Of a stretch of 64,000 nucleotides of DNA, positions 24,235-33,959 are shown in pieces. The position numbers and the translations under genes are program-made. Location of the stretch: assembly GCF_021043375.1 (NCBI RefSeq), contig NZ_JAJNDV010000001.1:186001-250000 (forward strand). The letters run 5' to 3'. Numbering within the stretch: the first letter of the stretch is position 1; each line of letters begins with the position of its first letter. The notes under the pieces were generated by a model that did no database searches, had not been told where the DNA came from, and saw only the letters and a list, made by a program, of their open reading frames with translations. Source of the stretch: Sphingomonas sp. IC-56. Lineage in GTDB: Bacteria; Pseudomonadota; Alphaproteobacteria; Sphingomonadales; Sphingomonadaceae.

Positions 24235-24624
24235 CTATTTTCCGGCAGTGAGGCCCGAGCCGCCAATCGGCACGGTTTCCGCGATCCGCTCCATGCCCGC
24301 GATCAACGGTCGACCTTTGCTGATCGCTTCGCGCACGGAAGGCAGCGCGAGCGATGCCTGATGCGCGTCCTTCGACGTCCACACTTCGGTGATCCAGATG
24401 ACCTCAGCATCGGCAGGATCGTTGGCGACCACATAGCTCAGGCAGCCTGGCATGCCCGCCACGCCGTCGACAAGGATGGCGGCGAGCGCATCGCGCTTGC
24501 CAGGTTGTGCGGTCATCTTCCCGATCAGGCCGTACATCGCGGGTCCCTTGTCCATTGCTGCTGCCGGCCCAACAGCGGCAAACGCCGCCGTTCCGGCCAG
24601 GAAAGCGCGTCGCTCTATGCCCAT
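24235..24624 (-). CDS. Exported antibiotic-biosynthesis-monooxygenase (ABM) domain protein
   Basis: 129 residues. The N-terminus IERRAFLAGTAAFAAVGPAAA looks like a Tat-type signal (RRAFL). The ABM ferredoxin-like fold follows (MYGLIGKMTAQPGKRDALAAILVDGVAGMPGCLSYVVANDPADAEVIWITEVWTSKDAHQASL). Members include quinol monooxygenases such as YgiN, but those are cytoplasmic; an exported version suggests a periplasmic role. It is monocistronic as far as I can see. Confidence 0.85.
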   Translation of the reverse strand: MGIERRAFLAGTAAFAAVGPAAAMDKGPAMYGLIGKMTAQPGKRDALAAILVDGVAGMPGCLSYVVANDPADAEVIWITEVWTSKDAHQASLALPSVREAISKGRPLIAGMERIAETVPIGGSGLTAGK

Positions 24625-24688
24625 GGCTTCACTCTACCGGAAACTGGCTGGGCAGGAAGGCCACTTTCCAGAGCCTGCAAAGGCACGA

Positions 24689-25327
24689 TCAGGCGACGTA
24701 GTGCGCGGTAGTCTTGGCGGCCACTTCGTCCGGCGTGATGCCGGGCGCCAGTTCGATCAGGCGGAACGGGCTGTCGTGGTCGGTGCGCTGGAAGACGGCC
24801 AGGTCGGTGATGATCATGTCGACCACATTCTTCCCCGTCAGCGGCAGCGTGCAGGCCGGAATGAACTTGGGGTCGCCGTTCTTGGAGGTATGCTCCATCA
24901 CCACGATGATCTTCTTGACGCCCGCCACCAGATCCATGGCGCCGCCCATGCCCTTGATCATCTTGCCCGGGATCATCCAGTTGGCGATGTCGCCGCTTTC
25001 GCTGACTTCCATCGCGCCGAGCACGGTCAGGTCGATATGCCCGCCGCGGATCATCGCGAAACTCTGCTCCGACCCGAAATAGGCCGATTGCGGCAGCTCG
25101 CTGATCGTCTGCTTGCCGGCGTTGATCAGGTCAGGATCCTCCTCGCCCTCATACGGGAAAGGGCCGATGCCGAGCATGCCGTTTTCCGACTGCAGCGTCA
25201 CCTCCACGCCTGGCGGAATGTGGTTGGCGACCAGCGTCGGAATGCCGATGCCGAGATTGACGTAGAAGCCGTCCTGCAGCTCGCGCGCGGCGCGCGCCGC
25301 CATTTCGTCCCGCGTCCAGGGCATCAC
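24689..25327 (-). CDS. scoB: 3-oxoacid CoA-transferase subunit B
   Basis: 212 residues ([27 protein letters not shown] after a short leader). The catalytic glutamate motif is [12 protein letters not shown]. Other signatures are [23 protein letters not shown] and [27 protein letters not shown]. With subunit A it moves CoA from succinyl-CoA to acetoacetate (ketone-body or branched-chain catabolism). Its start overlaps the stop of a phosphatase gene (TGATG), which separates it from scoA. Confidence 0.95.
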   Translation of the reverse strand: MMPWTRDEMAARAARELQDGFYVNLGIGIPTLVANHIPPGVEVTLQSENGMLGIGPFPYEGEEDPDLINAGKQTISELPQSAYFGSEQSFAMIRGGHIDLTVLGAMEVSESGDIANWMIPGKMIKGMGGAMDLVAGVKKIIVVMEHTSKNGDPKFIPACTLPLTGKNVVDMIITDLAVFQRTDHDSPFRLIELAPGITPDEVAAKTTAHYVA

Positions 25328-26388
25328 TTCTTCTCCTGTGGGTCGGTCCAGCGCACGGCGGGCGGGAACACGTCGTCCATGCCGCCCTTCAGGCCCGTGC
25401 CATAAACTGGGTTCGGCAGCATGAACCAGCCGGCGCCCCAGAGCGGCGCGATCAGGCTGGCGCCCGCACTGCTGCGGCGGGCCTGCACGCCCAGTTCAGG
25501 CGCGTTGAACAAGTCGCTGAAGTCGCCCAACTGGTCGCCCGCCATGGCGACGATGCAGTAGCGTTGTGAGATTTGCGCGCGCCGCGCGTCCTTCCCGCTC
25601 GGCTCGCCCTGCCCGCGCAGCCACAGCGTCTCGCCCAGCACCGCCGGCCCCAGGCCGGCATGGTTGATTGCCGCGGCCGTCTGCGCCGCGGTTGCGGTGG
25701 AGCGGTTCGAATTGAAGATCACGGTGAAGCCTTCGCGCCGCGCGGCGGCCAAAGCCTCGGCAGCACCAGGCACCGCAAGCACCTGCGTCACGCCGGTTTC
25801 TTCCCAGCGCGCCCAGCGCCCGGCGTCGAAGTCGTTGCCGCGCTGCGCAGCGTCCGCCTCGTAACCCAGATTCTGAAGCACTGTCTCGTCGACATCGAGC
25901 ACCACCGCTTGGGGCCGCTTGCCGCAGGTCTCGAACTTGGGATTGTCCAGCGTGGAGCCGGGCGAGAGCATCACCGACCTGGCCTGCGTCTTGTCCCGAA
26001 GATAGCTGATCTCGACCCGCAGATAATTCCACAGCGCCTGATAGGCCTGGTAGCTGAGCGCCGCCGCCTCGCCCGAGCCGTAGAGGAACTGCATTTCCGG
26101 CGGGACCTTGCCTGACGCGGCAGGTGCCGCGACGCTGCCGTCGGGCGCTGGCAATTGGTTAAGGCTGGTGACCGTCACGCGCTGCCCATCGGGCGTCGTG
26201 ACGATCTGGCCGGGCTGTGACGCCTGCGCCTTGCGATCACCCTTGGCGCGGCGCTCGCGCTTATTCGATCCGTCCTGCTGCGCCTTGTAAAGCCCACCAG
26301 CCGCCGCGACGGGCACTGCCGCCGCGATGCAGCCCGACAACACGAACCCGGCGCTGGCCAGCAGCGCTGAAAGTCGAACTACGTTCAT
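25324..26388 (-). CDS. HAD-superfamily acid phosphatase lipoprotein (e(P4)/class C-like)
   Basis: 354 residues. A lipoprotein signal ends LSGC (Cys20), followed by a basic linker. The HAD phosphatase domain has motif [13 protein letters not shown] (Asp165, Asp167), motif [11 protein letters not shown] and a motif III/IV region near [16 protein letters not shown]. It resembles outer-membrane acid phosphatases of the lipoprotein e(P4) family that dephosphorylate nucleotides. Unusually it sits between scoA and scoB with an ATGA overlap upstream and TGATG downstream, so translation is tightly coupled to the CoA-transferase. Confidence 0.9.
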   Translation of the reverse strand: MNVVRLSALLASAGFVLSGCIAAAVPVAAAGGLYKAQQDGSNKRERRAKGDRKAQASQPGQIVTTPDGQRVTVTSLNQLPAPDGSVAAPAASGKVPPEMQFLYGSGEAAALSYQAYQALWNYLRVEISYLRDKTQARSVMLSPGSTLDNPKFETCGKRPQAVVLDVDETVLQNLGYEADAAQRGNDFDAGRWARWEETGVTQVLAVPGAAEALAAARREGFTVIFNSNRSTATAAQTAAAINHAGLGPAVLGETLWLRGQGEPSGKDARRAQISQRYCIVAMAGDQLGDFSDLFNAPELGVQARRSSAGASLIAPLWGAGWFMLPNPVYGTGLKGGMDDVFPPAVRWTDPQEKK

Positions 26389-27092
26389 GCCGCCTCACGC
26401 GGCCGCACGGTGCGGAACTCGATCTTCTTGTCGTAGGGCGCGCCGACGATCATCCGCTTCACATAGATGCCCGGCAAGTGAATCGCGTCGGGATCGAGGC
26501 TGCCGACCGGCACCACTTCCTCCACCTCGGCAACGCAGATCTTGCCGGCGGTCGCCATGGGCTGATTGAAGTTGCGCGCGGTCTTGCGGAACAGGAGGTT
26601 GCCGCTTTCGTCGGCCTTCCACCCCTTGATGATCGACAGGTCGGCGCGGATGCCGCGTTCAAGGATATAGTCTTCGCCGTCGAAGGTCTTCACTTCCTTG
26701 CCCTCGGCCACCAGGGTGCCGACGCCGGTTTTGGTGTAAAAGCCGGGGATCCCTGCCCCGCCTGCGCGGCAACGCTCGGCCAGCGTACCCTGGGGGCAGA
26801 ATTCCACCTCCAGCTCACCGCTCAGATATTGCCGCTCGAACTCCTTGTTCTCGCCGACATAGGACGAGATCATCTTCTTGACCTGGCGCGAGCGCAGCAG
26901 CTTCCCCAGGCCTTCATTGTCGATGCCGGCATTGTTGGAGGCGATGGTGAGGTCCTTCACCCCGCTTGCCTGGATCGCGTCGATCAGCCGCTCGGGAATG
27001 CCCGACAGGCCGAACCCGCCCGCGCAGATCGTCATGCCGTCGAACAGCACCCCTTCCAGCGCGGCGGCTGCGTCCGGGTAAAGCTTCTTCAT
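26385..27092 (-). CDS. scoA: 3-oxoacid CoA-transferase subunit A
   Basis: About 235 residues from [25 protein letters not shown] lies 9 bases upstream of this ATG and only 3 from an ATG two codons earlier. Subunit A signatures are [74 protein letters not shown] and [22 protein letters not shown]. Partner of ScoB. First gene of the scoA-phosphatase-scoB operon. Confidence 0.95.
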   Translation of the reverse strand: MKKLYPDAAAALEGVLFDGMTICAGGFGLSGIPERLIDAIQASGVKDLTIASNNAGIDNEGLGKLLRSRQVKKMISSYVGENKEFERQYLSGELEVEFCPQGTLAERCRAGGAGIPGFYTKTGVGTLVAEGKEVKTFDGEDYILERGIRADLSIIKGWKADESGNLLFRKTARNFNQPMATAGKICVAEVEEVVPVGSLDPDAIHLPGIYVKRMIVGAPYDKKIEFRTVRPREAA

Positions 27093-27198
27093 CGCCATCG
27101 TCTCCTGAACTCAGGCGGCGATAAGCCCCCGCCCAAGCCAGCGTCAAGCGACGGCACGCCCCCTTCCGTTTCGCAGGGGGTGCGGGTTAGGAAGGGGC

Positions 27199-28851
27199 AT
27201 GACTGAGCTTCGCACCGGCGGCCGCATCCTTCTCGACAATCTGGTGGCGCAGGGGTGCGACCGCATCTTCCATGTGCCCGGCGAGAGCTTCCTGGCGGTG
27301 CTCGACGCGCTGCACGACATGCCGCAGGTCGACCTGGTGACTTGCCGTCAGGAAGGCGGAGCCGCGTTCATGGCCTGCGCCGACGGTGCGATAACCGGGC
27401 GGCCGGGCATCTGCTTCGTCACCCGGGGGCCGGGCGCGACCAATGCCAGCATCGGCGTTCATGTCGCGATGCAGGATTCGCAGCCGATGATCCTGTTCGT
27501 CGGCGATGTCGACCGGGGCATGCGCGATCGCGAGGGCTTTCAGGAAGTCGACCTGCCGGCGATGTTCGCGCCGCTGGCGAAGTGGGCAACACGGATCGAG
27601 GATGCCGCGCGCATTCCGGAATATGTCGCGCGGGCATGGAGCGTCGCAACCAGTGGCCGTCCCGGGCCGGTGGTGATCGCGCTGCCCGAGGACATGCTGT
27701 GCGACAGGGTGGCAGCAGTCGATCGGCCGAGGATCGAACGCTTGACCGGCGAGCTTGGCAAGGCTGCCTATGACGCGGTGTTCGAATGCTTGCGTAGCGC
27801 CGAGCGGCCGGTAGCGATCGTTGGTGGCGCTGGTTGGAGCCGCTCGACCGCGGGCGCCTTCAATGCCTTCGCACGGAACTGGGGTATTCCGGTGGCGGGC
27901 GCCTTTCGCCGGCAGGACGCGCTTCCCAATCACTCGCCGGTCTGGGCGGGCAATCTCGGCTATGGACCAAACCCGAAGCTGGTGGAGCGGATCAAATCAG
28001 CGGATCTGTTGCTGGTTGTCGGCGCGCGGCTGGGGGAAGCGACCACCGATGGCTATAGCCTGATCACGCCGGATCATCCGGGGCAGACGCTGATCCATGT
28101 CCATCCCGACGCCAACGAGCTGAACCGGGTCTACCGCGCGGACATACCGGTGTGCGCCGGAGTCTATGAATTCGCCGACATGCTCGCCTGCGCCGATCAT
28201 CCCGAGCAGCCGCGGCCCGACGCTGCCGAAGCGCACGCGGAATGGCTCGAATGGTCCACCCCCAAGCCGCGCAACGGCGTGATGCTGGACCTGGGCATGT
28301 GCGTCGGGGCGATGCGCGAGCTGATGCCGGGCGACACGCTCATCTGCAATGGCGCGGGCAATTTCTCGGGCTGGTGGCATCGCTACTGGCATTACGGGGT
28401 GCAGCCGTCTCAGCTTGCGCCCACCGCCGGCGCGATGGGCTATGGCGTGCCTGCCGCAGTCGCCGCGGCGCTGCGCGCGCCGGATCGCCAGGTGGTCGCG
28501 GTGGCGGGCGATGGCGATTTCCTGATGAACGGGCAGGAACTTGCCACGGCCGTGCAGCACGGCGCGAATCTGATCGTGATCGTTGTGGATAACGGCGCCT
28601 ATGGCACGATCCGCATGCACCAGGAGCGCGAGTTTCCCGCGCGCCTGTCGGGCACGACGCTGCACAATCCGGACTTCGCCGCACTGGCGCGGGCCTTTGG
28701 CTGCTGGGCGGGAACAGTCGAGCGAACCGAGGATTTCGCGCCTGCGCTCGGCCGCGCCTTGAACAAAAGCGGCGTCCGACTGCTCCACCTCAAGACCGAT
28801 GTGGAAGTGATCACTGCGGCGACCACGATCACTGCCATTAGGAATCGCTGA
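27199..28851 (+). CDS. Thiamine-diphosphate-dependent enzyme (acetolactate synthase/oxalyl-CoA decarboxylase superfamily)
   Basis: 550 residues. The N-terminal PYR domain has the activating glutamate in FHVPGESFLAVLDAL and the segment CRQEGGAAFMACADGAITGRPGICFVTRGPGATNA. A central domain is followed by the PP domain with the ThDP motif AGDGDFLMNGQELATAVQHG...VVDNGAYGTI. It is probably a 2-oxoacid decarboxylase or carboligase. There is no regulatory small subunit nearby, so it is unlikely to be the biosynthetic IlvB. Divergent from scoA. Confidence 0.88.
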   Translation: MTELRTGGRILLDNLVAQGCDRIFHVPGESFLAVLDALHDMPQVDLVTCRQEGGAAFMACADGAITGRPGICFVTRGPGATNASIGVHVAMQDSQPMILFVGDVDRGMRDREGFQEVDLPAMFAPLAKWATRIEDAARIPEYVARAWSVATSGRPGPVVIALPEDMLCDRVAAVDRPRIERLTGELGKAAYDAVFECLRSAERPVAIVGGAGWSRSTAGAFNAFARNWGIPVAGAFRRQDALPNHSPVWAGNLGYGPNPKLVERIKSADLLLVVGARLGEATTDGYSLITPDHPGQTLIHVHPDANELNRVYRADIPVCAGVYEFADMLACADHPEQPRPDAAEAHAEWLEWSTPKPRNGVMLDLGMCVGAMRELMPGDTLICNGAGNFSGWWHRYWHYGVQPSQLAPTAGAMGYGVPAAVAAALRAPDRQVVAVAGDGDFLMNGQELATAVQHGANLIVIVVDNGAYGTIRMHQEREFPARLSGTTLHNPDFAALARAFGCWAGTVERTEDFAPALGRALNKSGVRLLHLKTDVEVITAATTITAIRNR

Positions 28852-28889
28852 ACCCTCGGTCGCTACAGTGCGCGCGGAAGGAGATCCGC

Positions 28890-29129
28890 ATGTCGTGGCG
28901 TAGCGTACATATCGGCAAGGAAAATGATCAGTTCGCGCTGAAGGGCGTGAAGGTGTGGCAGCAGGAATGGCGTTGGATCAACGGCCAGACCGTGCGCCTG
29001 CCCAACCCGCTCGATTCGTCGCAGACCGAGTCGTTCTCAGTATGCGAAGTCGGTTCGACGCGCAGCCCGGTGCGCTTTGCCGCCGCGCGGCTGCCGAGCC
29101 GGCTTTGGGCGTTCTACGTAAACGACTGA
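28890..29129 (+). CDS. Small protein of unknown function
   Basis: 79 residues, MSWRSVHIGKENDQFALKGV, preceded by AAGGAG. It is rich in aromatic and basic residues (VWQQEWRWINGQTVRLPNPL) with no signal peptide or helix of membrane length. Codon use fits the neighbours and a strong terminator follows within 10 bases, which supports expression. I do not recognise a family. Confidence 0.6.
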   Translation: MSWRSVHIGKENDQFALKGVKVWQQEWRWINGQTVRLPNPLDSSQTESFSVCEVGSTRSPVRFAAARLPSRLWAFYVND

Positions 29130-29135
29130 AACGAG

Positions 29136-29165
29136 AAGGGGCGGCCCGTTTCCGAACCGCCCCTT
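29136..29165. terminator. Bidirectional terminator
   Basis: AAGGGGCGG pairs with CCGCCCCTT across a 12-base loop between the convergent 79-residue gene and the csbD-like gene. The plus side continues with a pyrimidine run. Confidence 0.75.
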
Positions 29166-29188
29166 CCCCTGCGTAAGCTTGTATCGGC

Positions 29189-29359
29189 TCAGATGTCGTT
29201 GCCGAGCGCGCCCTTGACCTTGCCCACGAACTGCTCGCCCTTGCCCTTGAGCTCCTGCGCGGCACCTTCGTCGCGGGTGGCCGGGTTCGGCGACTGCTGC
29301 TTCACCTTGCCGGTGAGCTCGTTGACATTGCCTTTGATCTTGTCGGTAAGTTCACCCAT
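29189..29359 (-). CDS. CsbD-family stress-response protein
   Basis: 56 residues from the ATG at 29359 (MGELTDKIKGNVNELTGKVK), with AGGAGA upstream. The double CsbD pattern (KIKGNVNELTGKVKQ ... AQELKGKGEQFVGKVKGALGNDI) is clear. Such small hydrophilic proteins are induced by general stress in many bacteria; in alphaproteobacteria they are often EcfG/sigma-B-like targets, which is not tested here. Confidence 0.88.
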   Translation of the reverse strand: MGELTDKIKGNVNELTGKVKQQSPNPATRDEGAAQELKGKGEQFVGKVKGALGNDI

Positions 29360-29446
29360 GCTCGTTCTCCTGGCTGCGGGGCCGGCACCGTGTCGGCGCT
29401 CTTGCATCCCGTTGCAGAAGATAACGGCCCGCGATGCGCGGGGTTC

Positions 29447-30220
29447 CTAACGCGTCGGTGCCGGCACATCGTCCAGGAAAGCGAGCACGGCCTTCCAAGT
29501 CGGCTCCGCACCTTCCGGATTGCGTTCGCGCAACAGCGTGGAGGAGCCATGCACGCCGCCAAGCTTCGGGACGAAGTGGACCTCCGTTTCAGCCGGGGCA
29601 GCATCGATCACCGCGCGTGCCGCATCGATCTCCCGCCCGTCCTGCGCCGAAGTGACGAAGATCGGTACACGGATCTTCGCCGCGGCGCGTGCGAGCAATT
29701 GCCTGTCATCGAAATACTCGCCCGGCGAGAAGGCCAGCACCGCCGCGACCTCTTGCGGCCGCTCGCTCGCAAGCAGCAGCGCCAGCGATGCCGAATAGCT
29801 GCTGCCCCACAGGATCACCGGCAACTTCTTCGTCTTGGCCCAGTCCAGCGCCGCGATCAGGTCCGGCTTCGCCTCGAGATAACCGACGCGTTTGCCAAGT
29901 CGCTGGGCAGTGAGATTGCCGCCGAACAAGTCGCCGCCCACGCGCTGGTCGATGCGCAGCGAGGCATAGCCCGCCTGGGCTAGTCGCGGTGCGATCAGCG
30001 CGTATTCGTCCTTGCCCGACCGGTCCTGGTGAAACAGCAGGATCAGCGCGCGGGGATGCTCGACCTGGGTGTAGACGCCGTCGATCTTCACGCCGTCTGC
30101 GGTGGTGAGCGTGACAGGCTCGGCGGAGATGCGGCCGGGCGATGCCTGATTGGCGGTGCTCTGCCCCGGAGGCCCACAGCCTCCGAGCGCCAGCAGCCCG
30201 GCGAGCACCGCCGCGCGCAT
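29447..30220 (-). CDS. Lipoprotein alpha/beta hydrolase (dienelactone-hydrolase-like)
   Basis: 257 residues from the ATG at 30220, which overlaps the thiSG stop (TGATG). The lipobox LGGC places Cys at about residue 15. The fold shows an oxyanion region LLFHQDRSGKDEYALIAPRLAQAGY, the nucleophile elbow WGSSYSAS (GxSxS rather than GxSxG), Asp in TSAQDGREID and His in GGVHGSS. It is a probable outer-membrane-tethered esterase or hydrolase of unknown substrate. Overlap with the thiazole-synthase gene indicates co-translation. Confidence 0.85.
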   Translation of the reverse strand: MRAAVLAGLLALGGCGPPGQSTANQASPGRISAEPVTLTTADGVKIDGVYTQVEHPRALILLFHQDRSGKDEYALIAPRLAQAGYASLRIDQRVGGDLFGGNLTAQRLGKRVGYLEAKPDLIAALDWAKTKKLPVILWGSSYSASLALLLASERPQEVAAVLAFSPGEYFDDRQLLARAAAKIRVPIFVTSAQDGREIDAARAVIDAAPAETEVHFVPKLGGVHGSSTLLRERNPEGAEPTWKAVLAFLDDVPAPTR

Positions 30221-31227
30221 CAGATCAGGCCGGCAAGTGGGCTCGACGGATCGGCATAGCGGCGCTTGGCCATGCGCCCGGCCCGGTAAGACAGCCGCCC
30301 CCCCTCGACCGCGGCCTTCATCGCCGACGCCATCAGGATCGGGTCCTTGGCCTCCGCAATGGCAGTGTTCATCAGCACGCCGTCGCAACCCAGTTCCATC
30401 GCGACCGCTGCGTCCGATGCCGATCCGACGCCCGCATCGACCAGCACCGGCACCTTGGCACCCTCAACGATCAGGCGGATCGTCACTTGGTTCTGGATGC
30501 CCAGCCCTGACCCGATCGGCGCACCCAGCGGCATGATCGCCACCGCGCCGACATCCTCCAGCCGCTTGGCGGCGATGGGATCGTCGACGCAATAGACCAT
30601 CGGCTTGAAGCCTTCCTTGGCCAGGATCTCGGTCGCGCGCAGTGTTTCGACCATGTCCGGATAGAGCGTGCGCGCCTCGCCGAGCACTTCAAGCTTTACC
30701 AGTTCCCAGCCGCCAGCCTCACGCGCCAGTCGCAGCGTGCGGATCGCGCTGTCGGCGTCGAAGCAGCCGGCGGTGTTGGGAAGGTAGGTGATCTTCTTGG
30801 GATCGATATAGTCGGTCAGCATCGGCGCAGTGGGATCGCTGACGTTCACGCGGCGCACCGCCACAGTGACGATCTCGGCGCCGGAAGCCTCCACCGCCGC
30901 GGCGTTCTGCGCGAAATCCTTGTACTTGCCGGTGCCGACGATCAGCCGCGAGCGGAAGGTCTTGCCCGCCACGCTCCAGCTGTCGTCCGCGGTCACCGCG
31001 CCGGCATGGTCACCACCGCCGACGAAATGCACGATCTCCAGCTCGTCGCCGTCCTCGACCAGCACTTCACCCAGGGTCGAGCGCGGCACAACCTCCAGGT
31101 TGCGCTCCACGGCGATCTTTTCGGGCACCAGCCCCAACTCCTCGGCAAGCTTGAGGATCGTAAGCCCGGCGGTCACCCGCTTGTGCTCGCCATTGACGCT
31201 GATGGAGACGGTACCGTCGGTGTGCAT
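30220..31227 (-). CDS. thiSG: Bifunctional sulfur carrier ThiS - thiazole synthase ThiG fusion
   Basis: 335 residues. Residues 1-72 are ThiS-like ([27 protein letters not shown]...[15 protein letters not shown]), with the glycines that normally form the C-terminal thiocarboxylate at 70-72. These are followed without a stop by ThiG ([36 protein letters not shown], the Schiff-base lysine region [24 protein letters not shown]). ThiG forms the thiamine thiazole ring. I see no TPP riboswitch consensus upstream. Divergent from aroQ with 74 bases between. Confidence 0.94.
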   Translation of the reverse strand: MHTDGTVSISVNGEHKRVTAGLTILKLAEELGLVPEKIAVERNLEVVPRSTLGEVLVEDGDELEIVHFVGGGDHAGAVTADDSWSVAGKTFRSRLIVGTGKYKDFAQNAAAVEASGAEIVTVAVRRVNVSDPTAPMLTDYIDPKKITYLPNTAGCFDADSAIRTLRLAREAGGWELVKLEVLGEARTLYPDMVETLRATEILAKEGFKPMVYCVDDPIAAKRLEDVGAVAIMPLGAPIGSGLGIQNQVTIRLIVEGAKVPVLVDAGVGSASDAAVAMELGCDGVLMNTAIAEAKDPILMASAMKAAVEGGRLSYRAGRMAKRRYADPSSPLAGLI

Positions 31228-31301
31228 GAACCAGCCTTGAAATTTGATCGGGGACGCCGGGTCATATAGGGTCCCCCGCGCTGACGCCGCAACCGAAAGG
31301 C

Positions 31302-31742
31302 ATGTTCTTGGCCGACACGATCTACGTCCTCAATGGTCCCAACCTCAATCTGCTGGGGCTGCGCGAGCCGGAGATCTATGGCCATGACACGCTGGATGAC
31401 ATTGCCGGTCAGCTGGAGGACCGGGCGCGCGAACTGGACCTTGAGATCGACCTGCGCCAGTCGAACCACGAGGGGCATCTGATCGACTGGTTGCACGAAG
31501 CGCAGGCGCGCGGCGCCAGGGCTGTTCTGCTCAACGCCGGCGGCTTTACCCACACTTCGGTCGCACTTCATGACGCCATCAAGAGCATCAAAACGCCAGT
31601 GATCGAGGTGCACCTCTCCAATCCGCATGCGCGCGAGGACTTCCGGCACATCAGCCTTGTCGGACGTGCCGTGCGCGGAACCATCGCCGGCTTTGGCGCG
31701 CTCAGCTACATGCTCGCGCTTGAAGCCGCCGCGCGACTCTGA
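31302..31742 (+). CDS. aroQ: 3-dehydroquinate dehydratase, type II
   Basis: 146 residues ([20 protein letters not shown]). It has the type II signature [17 protein letters not shown] with the catalytic Tyr, [53 protein letters not shown] (catalytic His in the SNPHARE block) and SYMLALEAA. It converts 3-dehydroquinate to 3-dehydroshikimate. It leads the run aroQ-accB-accC-arsC-PLD-AIM24; aroQ-accB-accC linkage is widespread in proteobacteria. Confidence 0.97.
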   Translation: MFLADTIYVLNGPNLNLLGLREPEIYGHDTLDDIAGQLEDRARELDLEIDLRQSNHEGHLIDWLHEAQARGARAVLLNAGGFTHTSVALHDAIKSIKTPVIEVHLSNPHAREDFRHISLVGRAVRGTIAGFGALSYMLALEAAARL

Positions 31743-31779
31743 CAGAGGGCGCGGTTTAATTCGTACAGAAGGGTCGTCT

Positions 31780-32262
31780 GTGGCCGAGAACAACAACAGC
31801 GGGGCAATGCAGGTAGATATCGAGCTGGTACGCCAACTCGCTGCCGTGCTCGACGATACGCAACTCACCGAAATCGAAGTGGAGGACGGCACCCGCCGCG
31901 TCCGCGTCGCGCGCAAGGTGCAGGCCGCACCGGCGATGATGCACATGGCGCCGCCCGTGGCGATGCCGGCACCAGTCTCGCCTGCTGCCGCTCCGAGCGA
32001 AGTCGGCGCGCCTGCCCCTGCTGCGACGCAGAACGCAGTGAAGTCGCCGATGGTCGGCACTGCCTATCTGAAGCCCAATCCTGAGGCGAAGGCGTTTGTC
32101 GGCGTGGGCGACAAGGTCGCGGCCGGCGACACGCTGCTGATCATCGAGGCGATGAAGGTGATGAACACCATCAACGCGCCTGCCGCCGGCACGGTCCGCG
32201 CGATCCTGGTCGAGAACGGCCAGCCCGTCGAGTTCGACCAGCCGCTCGTGGTCGTCGAGTAA
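31780..32262 (+). CDS. accB: Biotin carboxyl carrier protein of acetyl-CoA carboxylase
   Basis: 160 residues from the GTG at 31780 ([19 protein letters not shown]), with GAAGGG 6 bases upstream; longer frames run back through aroQ. An N-terminal helix domain is followed by an Ala/Pro-rich linker (about 55-85) and the biotinyl domain with the EAMKVMN motif, whose lysine is biotinylated. Works with AccC to carboxylate biotin for malonyl-CoA synthesis. Confidence 0.96.
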   Translation: MAENNNSGAMQVDIELVRQLAAVLDDTQLTEIEVEDGTRRVRVARKVQAAPAMMHMAPPVAMPAPVSPAAAPSEVGAPAPAATQNAVKSPMVGTAYLKPNPEAKAFVGVGDKVAAGDTLLIIEAMKVMNTINAPAAGTVRAILVENGQPVEFDQPLVVVE

Positions 32263-32264
32263 GC

Positions 32265-33617
32265 ATGCCGCAGATCAAGAAGCTGCTGATCGCCAATCGC
32301 GGCGAGATCGCGCTGCGCATCCATCGCGCCTGCCATGAAATGGGGATCAAGACGGTCGCGGTGCACTCCACCGCCGATGCGGACGCCATGCATGTGCGGC
32401 TGGCGGATGAGGCAATTTGCATCGGGCCGCCCCCCGCGGGCGAGAGCTATCTCAACATCCCGAACATCATCTCGGCCGCCGAAATCTCGGGCGCCGACGC
32501 GATCCACCCGGGCTATGGCTTCCTGTCCGAGAACGCCCAGTTCGCCGAGATCGTCGAAGCGCACGGGATCAGGTTCGTCGGGCCCAAGCCCGAGCATATC
32601 CGCACCATGGGCGACAAGATCGAAGCCAAGCGCACCGCGGGTGCACTTGGCCTGCCGCTTGTCCCCGGTTCGGATGGCGCGATCAGCGACATTGCGGAAG
32701 CCAAGGCCATTGCCGAACGGGCCGGCTATCCGGTGATCATCAAGGCGGCTTCGGGCGGCGGCGGGCGCGGCATGAAGGTCGTGCACGATCCTGCCGAGCT
32801 TGAGACCCAGATGCTCCAGGCGGGCAGCGAGGCGAAAGCCGCGTTCGGCGATGCCACGGTCTATCTCGAAAAATATCTCGGCAACCCGCGGCACATCGAA
32901 TTTCAGGTGTTTGGCGACGGCAACGGCAACGCGATCCACCTGGGTGAGCGCGACTGCTCGCTTCAGCGCCGTCACCAGAAGGTGCTTGAGGAAGCGCTGT
33001 CGCCGGTCATCACGCCGGAAGATCGCGAACGTATGGGCGCGATCGTCGCCAAGGCGATGGCCGACATGGGTTATCGCGGCGCGGGCACGATCGAGTTCCT
33101 GTGGGAAGACGGCGAGTTCTATTTCATCGAGATGAACACGCGGCTTCAGGTCGAGCATCCGGTGACCGAGATGATCACGGGCATGGACCTGGTCCGCGAA
33201 CAGATCCGCGTCGCCGAGGGCCACTCGCTCTCCGTCACGCAGGATGAAATCGAGTTTCGCGGCCACGCGATCGAGTGCCGCATCAACGCCGAGGACCCGA
33301 AGACCTTCGCGCCCTCACCTGGCAAAATCACTGCGTTCCACGCGCCGGGCGGCATGCACGTGCGCGTCGATAGCGGCATTTATGCCGGCTATAAAATCCC
33401 CCCCTATTACGACTCGATGATCGCGAAGCTGATCGTCTTCGGCCGCACTCGCGAAGGCTGTATCCGCCGCCTCCGCCGCGCCCTCGAGGAGTTCGTTATC
33501 GAAGGCGTGAAGACTACCATCCCGCTCCACCAGGCGCTGCTCGACGAGCCGGACTTCCAGTCCGGCAACTACACGATCAAGTGGCTGGAAGAGTGGCTGG
33601 CGAAGCAGGACGCGTGA
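32265..33617 (+). CDS. accC: Acetyl-CoA carboxylase, biotin carboxylase subunit
   Basis: 450 residues, 2 bases after accB. ATP-grasp enzyme: [35 protein letters not shown], the glycine-rich loop [48 protein letters not shown] and the C-terminal biotin carboxylase domain ([13 protein letters not shown]). Full family length. Its stop overlaps the arsC-like start by 4 bases. Confidence 0.98.
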   Translation: MPQIKKLLIANRGEIALRIHRACHEMGIKTVAVHSTADADAMHVRLADEAICIGPPPAGESYLNIPNIISAAEISGADAIHPGYGFLSENAQFAEIVEAHGIRFVGPKPEHIRTMGDKIEAKRTAGALGLPLVPGSDGAISDIAEAKAIAERAGYPVIIKAASGGGGRGMKVVHDPAELETQMLQAGSEAKAAFGDATVYLEKYLGNPRHIEFQVFGDGNGNAIHLGERDCSLQRRHQKVLEEALSPVITPEDRERMGAIVAKAMADMGYRGAGTIEFLWEDGEFYFIEMNTRLQVEHPVTEMITGMDLVREQIRVAEGHSLSVTQDEIEFRGHAIECRINAEDPKTFAPSPGKITAFHAPGGMHVRVDSGIYAGYKIPPYYDSMIAKLIVFGRTREGCIRRLRRALEEFVIEGVKTTIPLHQALLDEPDFQSGNYTIKWLEEWLAKQDA

Positions 33618-33949
33618 AGGCCAGCATCTATCACAATCCGCGATGCTCCAAGTCGCGCGAGGCGCTGGGAATCCTCCAGGATGCCGGCGCCGAGGTGGAG
33701 GTCATCGAGTATCTGAAGACCCCGCCCAGCCGCGCCAAGCTGGCCGAGCTTTATGCCCGCGCGGGCATGACGCCCCGGGCTGGCTTGCGCGTGGCGGAGG
33801 ATGCTGCACGGCCGCTGAAGAATGCAGGCGCCGACACCATCCTGGACGCGATGACCGTCGATCCGATGCTCATCGAGCGGCCGCTGGTGGAAACCGAAAA
33901 GGGCGTGCGTCTCGGCCGGCCTCCTGAAAAGGTGCGCGAAATCCTGTGA
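33614..33949 (+). CDS. arsC: ArsC-family arsenate reductase (glutaredoxin type)
   Basis: 111 residues from a GTG overlapping the accC stop (GTGA). The active-site loop [13 protein letters not shown] has the HNPxC-x2-S pattern with catalytic Cys near residue 9, followed by [21 protein letters not shown] and the anion-binding [19 protein letters not shown]. Family members reduce arsenate with glutathione/glutaredoxin, but with no arsR or efflux gene nearby a housekeeping (YfgD-like) thiol role is equally possible. Confidence 0.9.
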   Translation: MKASIYHNPRCSKSREALGILQDAGAEVEVIEYLKTPPSRAKLAELYARAGMTPRAGLRVAEDAARPLKNAGADTILDAMTVDPMLIERPLVETEKGVRLGRPPEKVREIL

Positions 33950-33959
33950 TCGCGCTGCG

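Noticed and set aside
27187..28851. Long minus-strand open frames opposite the ThDP enzyme gene
   Set aside because: Antisense of a gene with clear ThDP motifs. The translations are Arg/His/Asp-rich shadows.
31228..31301. Possible TPP riboswitch upstream of thiSG
   Set aside because: The 74-base gap lacks the CUGAGA and GAACCUGA elements and is too short for the aptamer plus an expression platform.
33614..33949. Arsenic-resistance operon
   Set aside because: Only a single ArsC-like gene overlapping accC is present. No arsR, arsB/acr3 or arsH lies nearby, so a resistance island is not supported.
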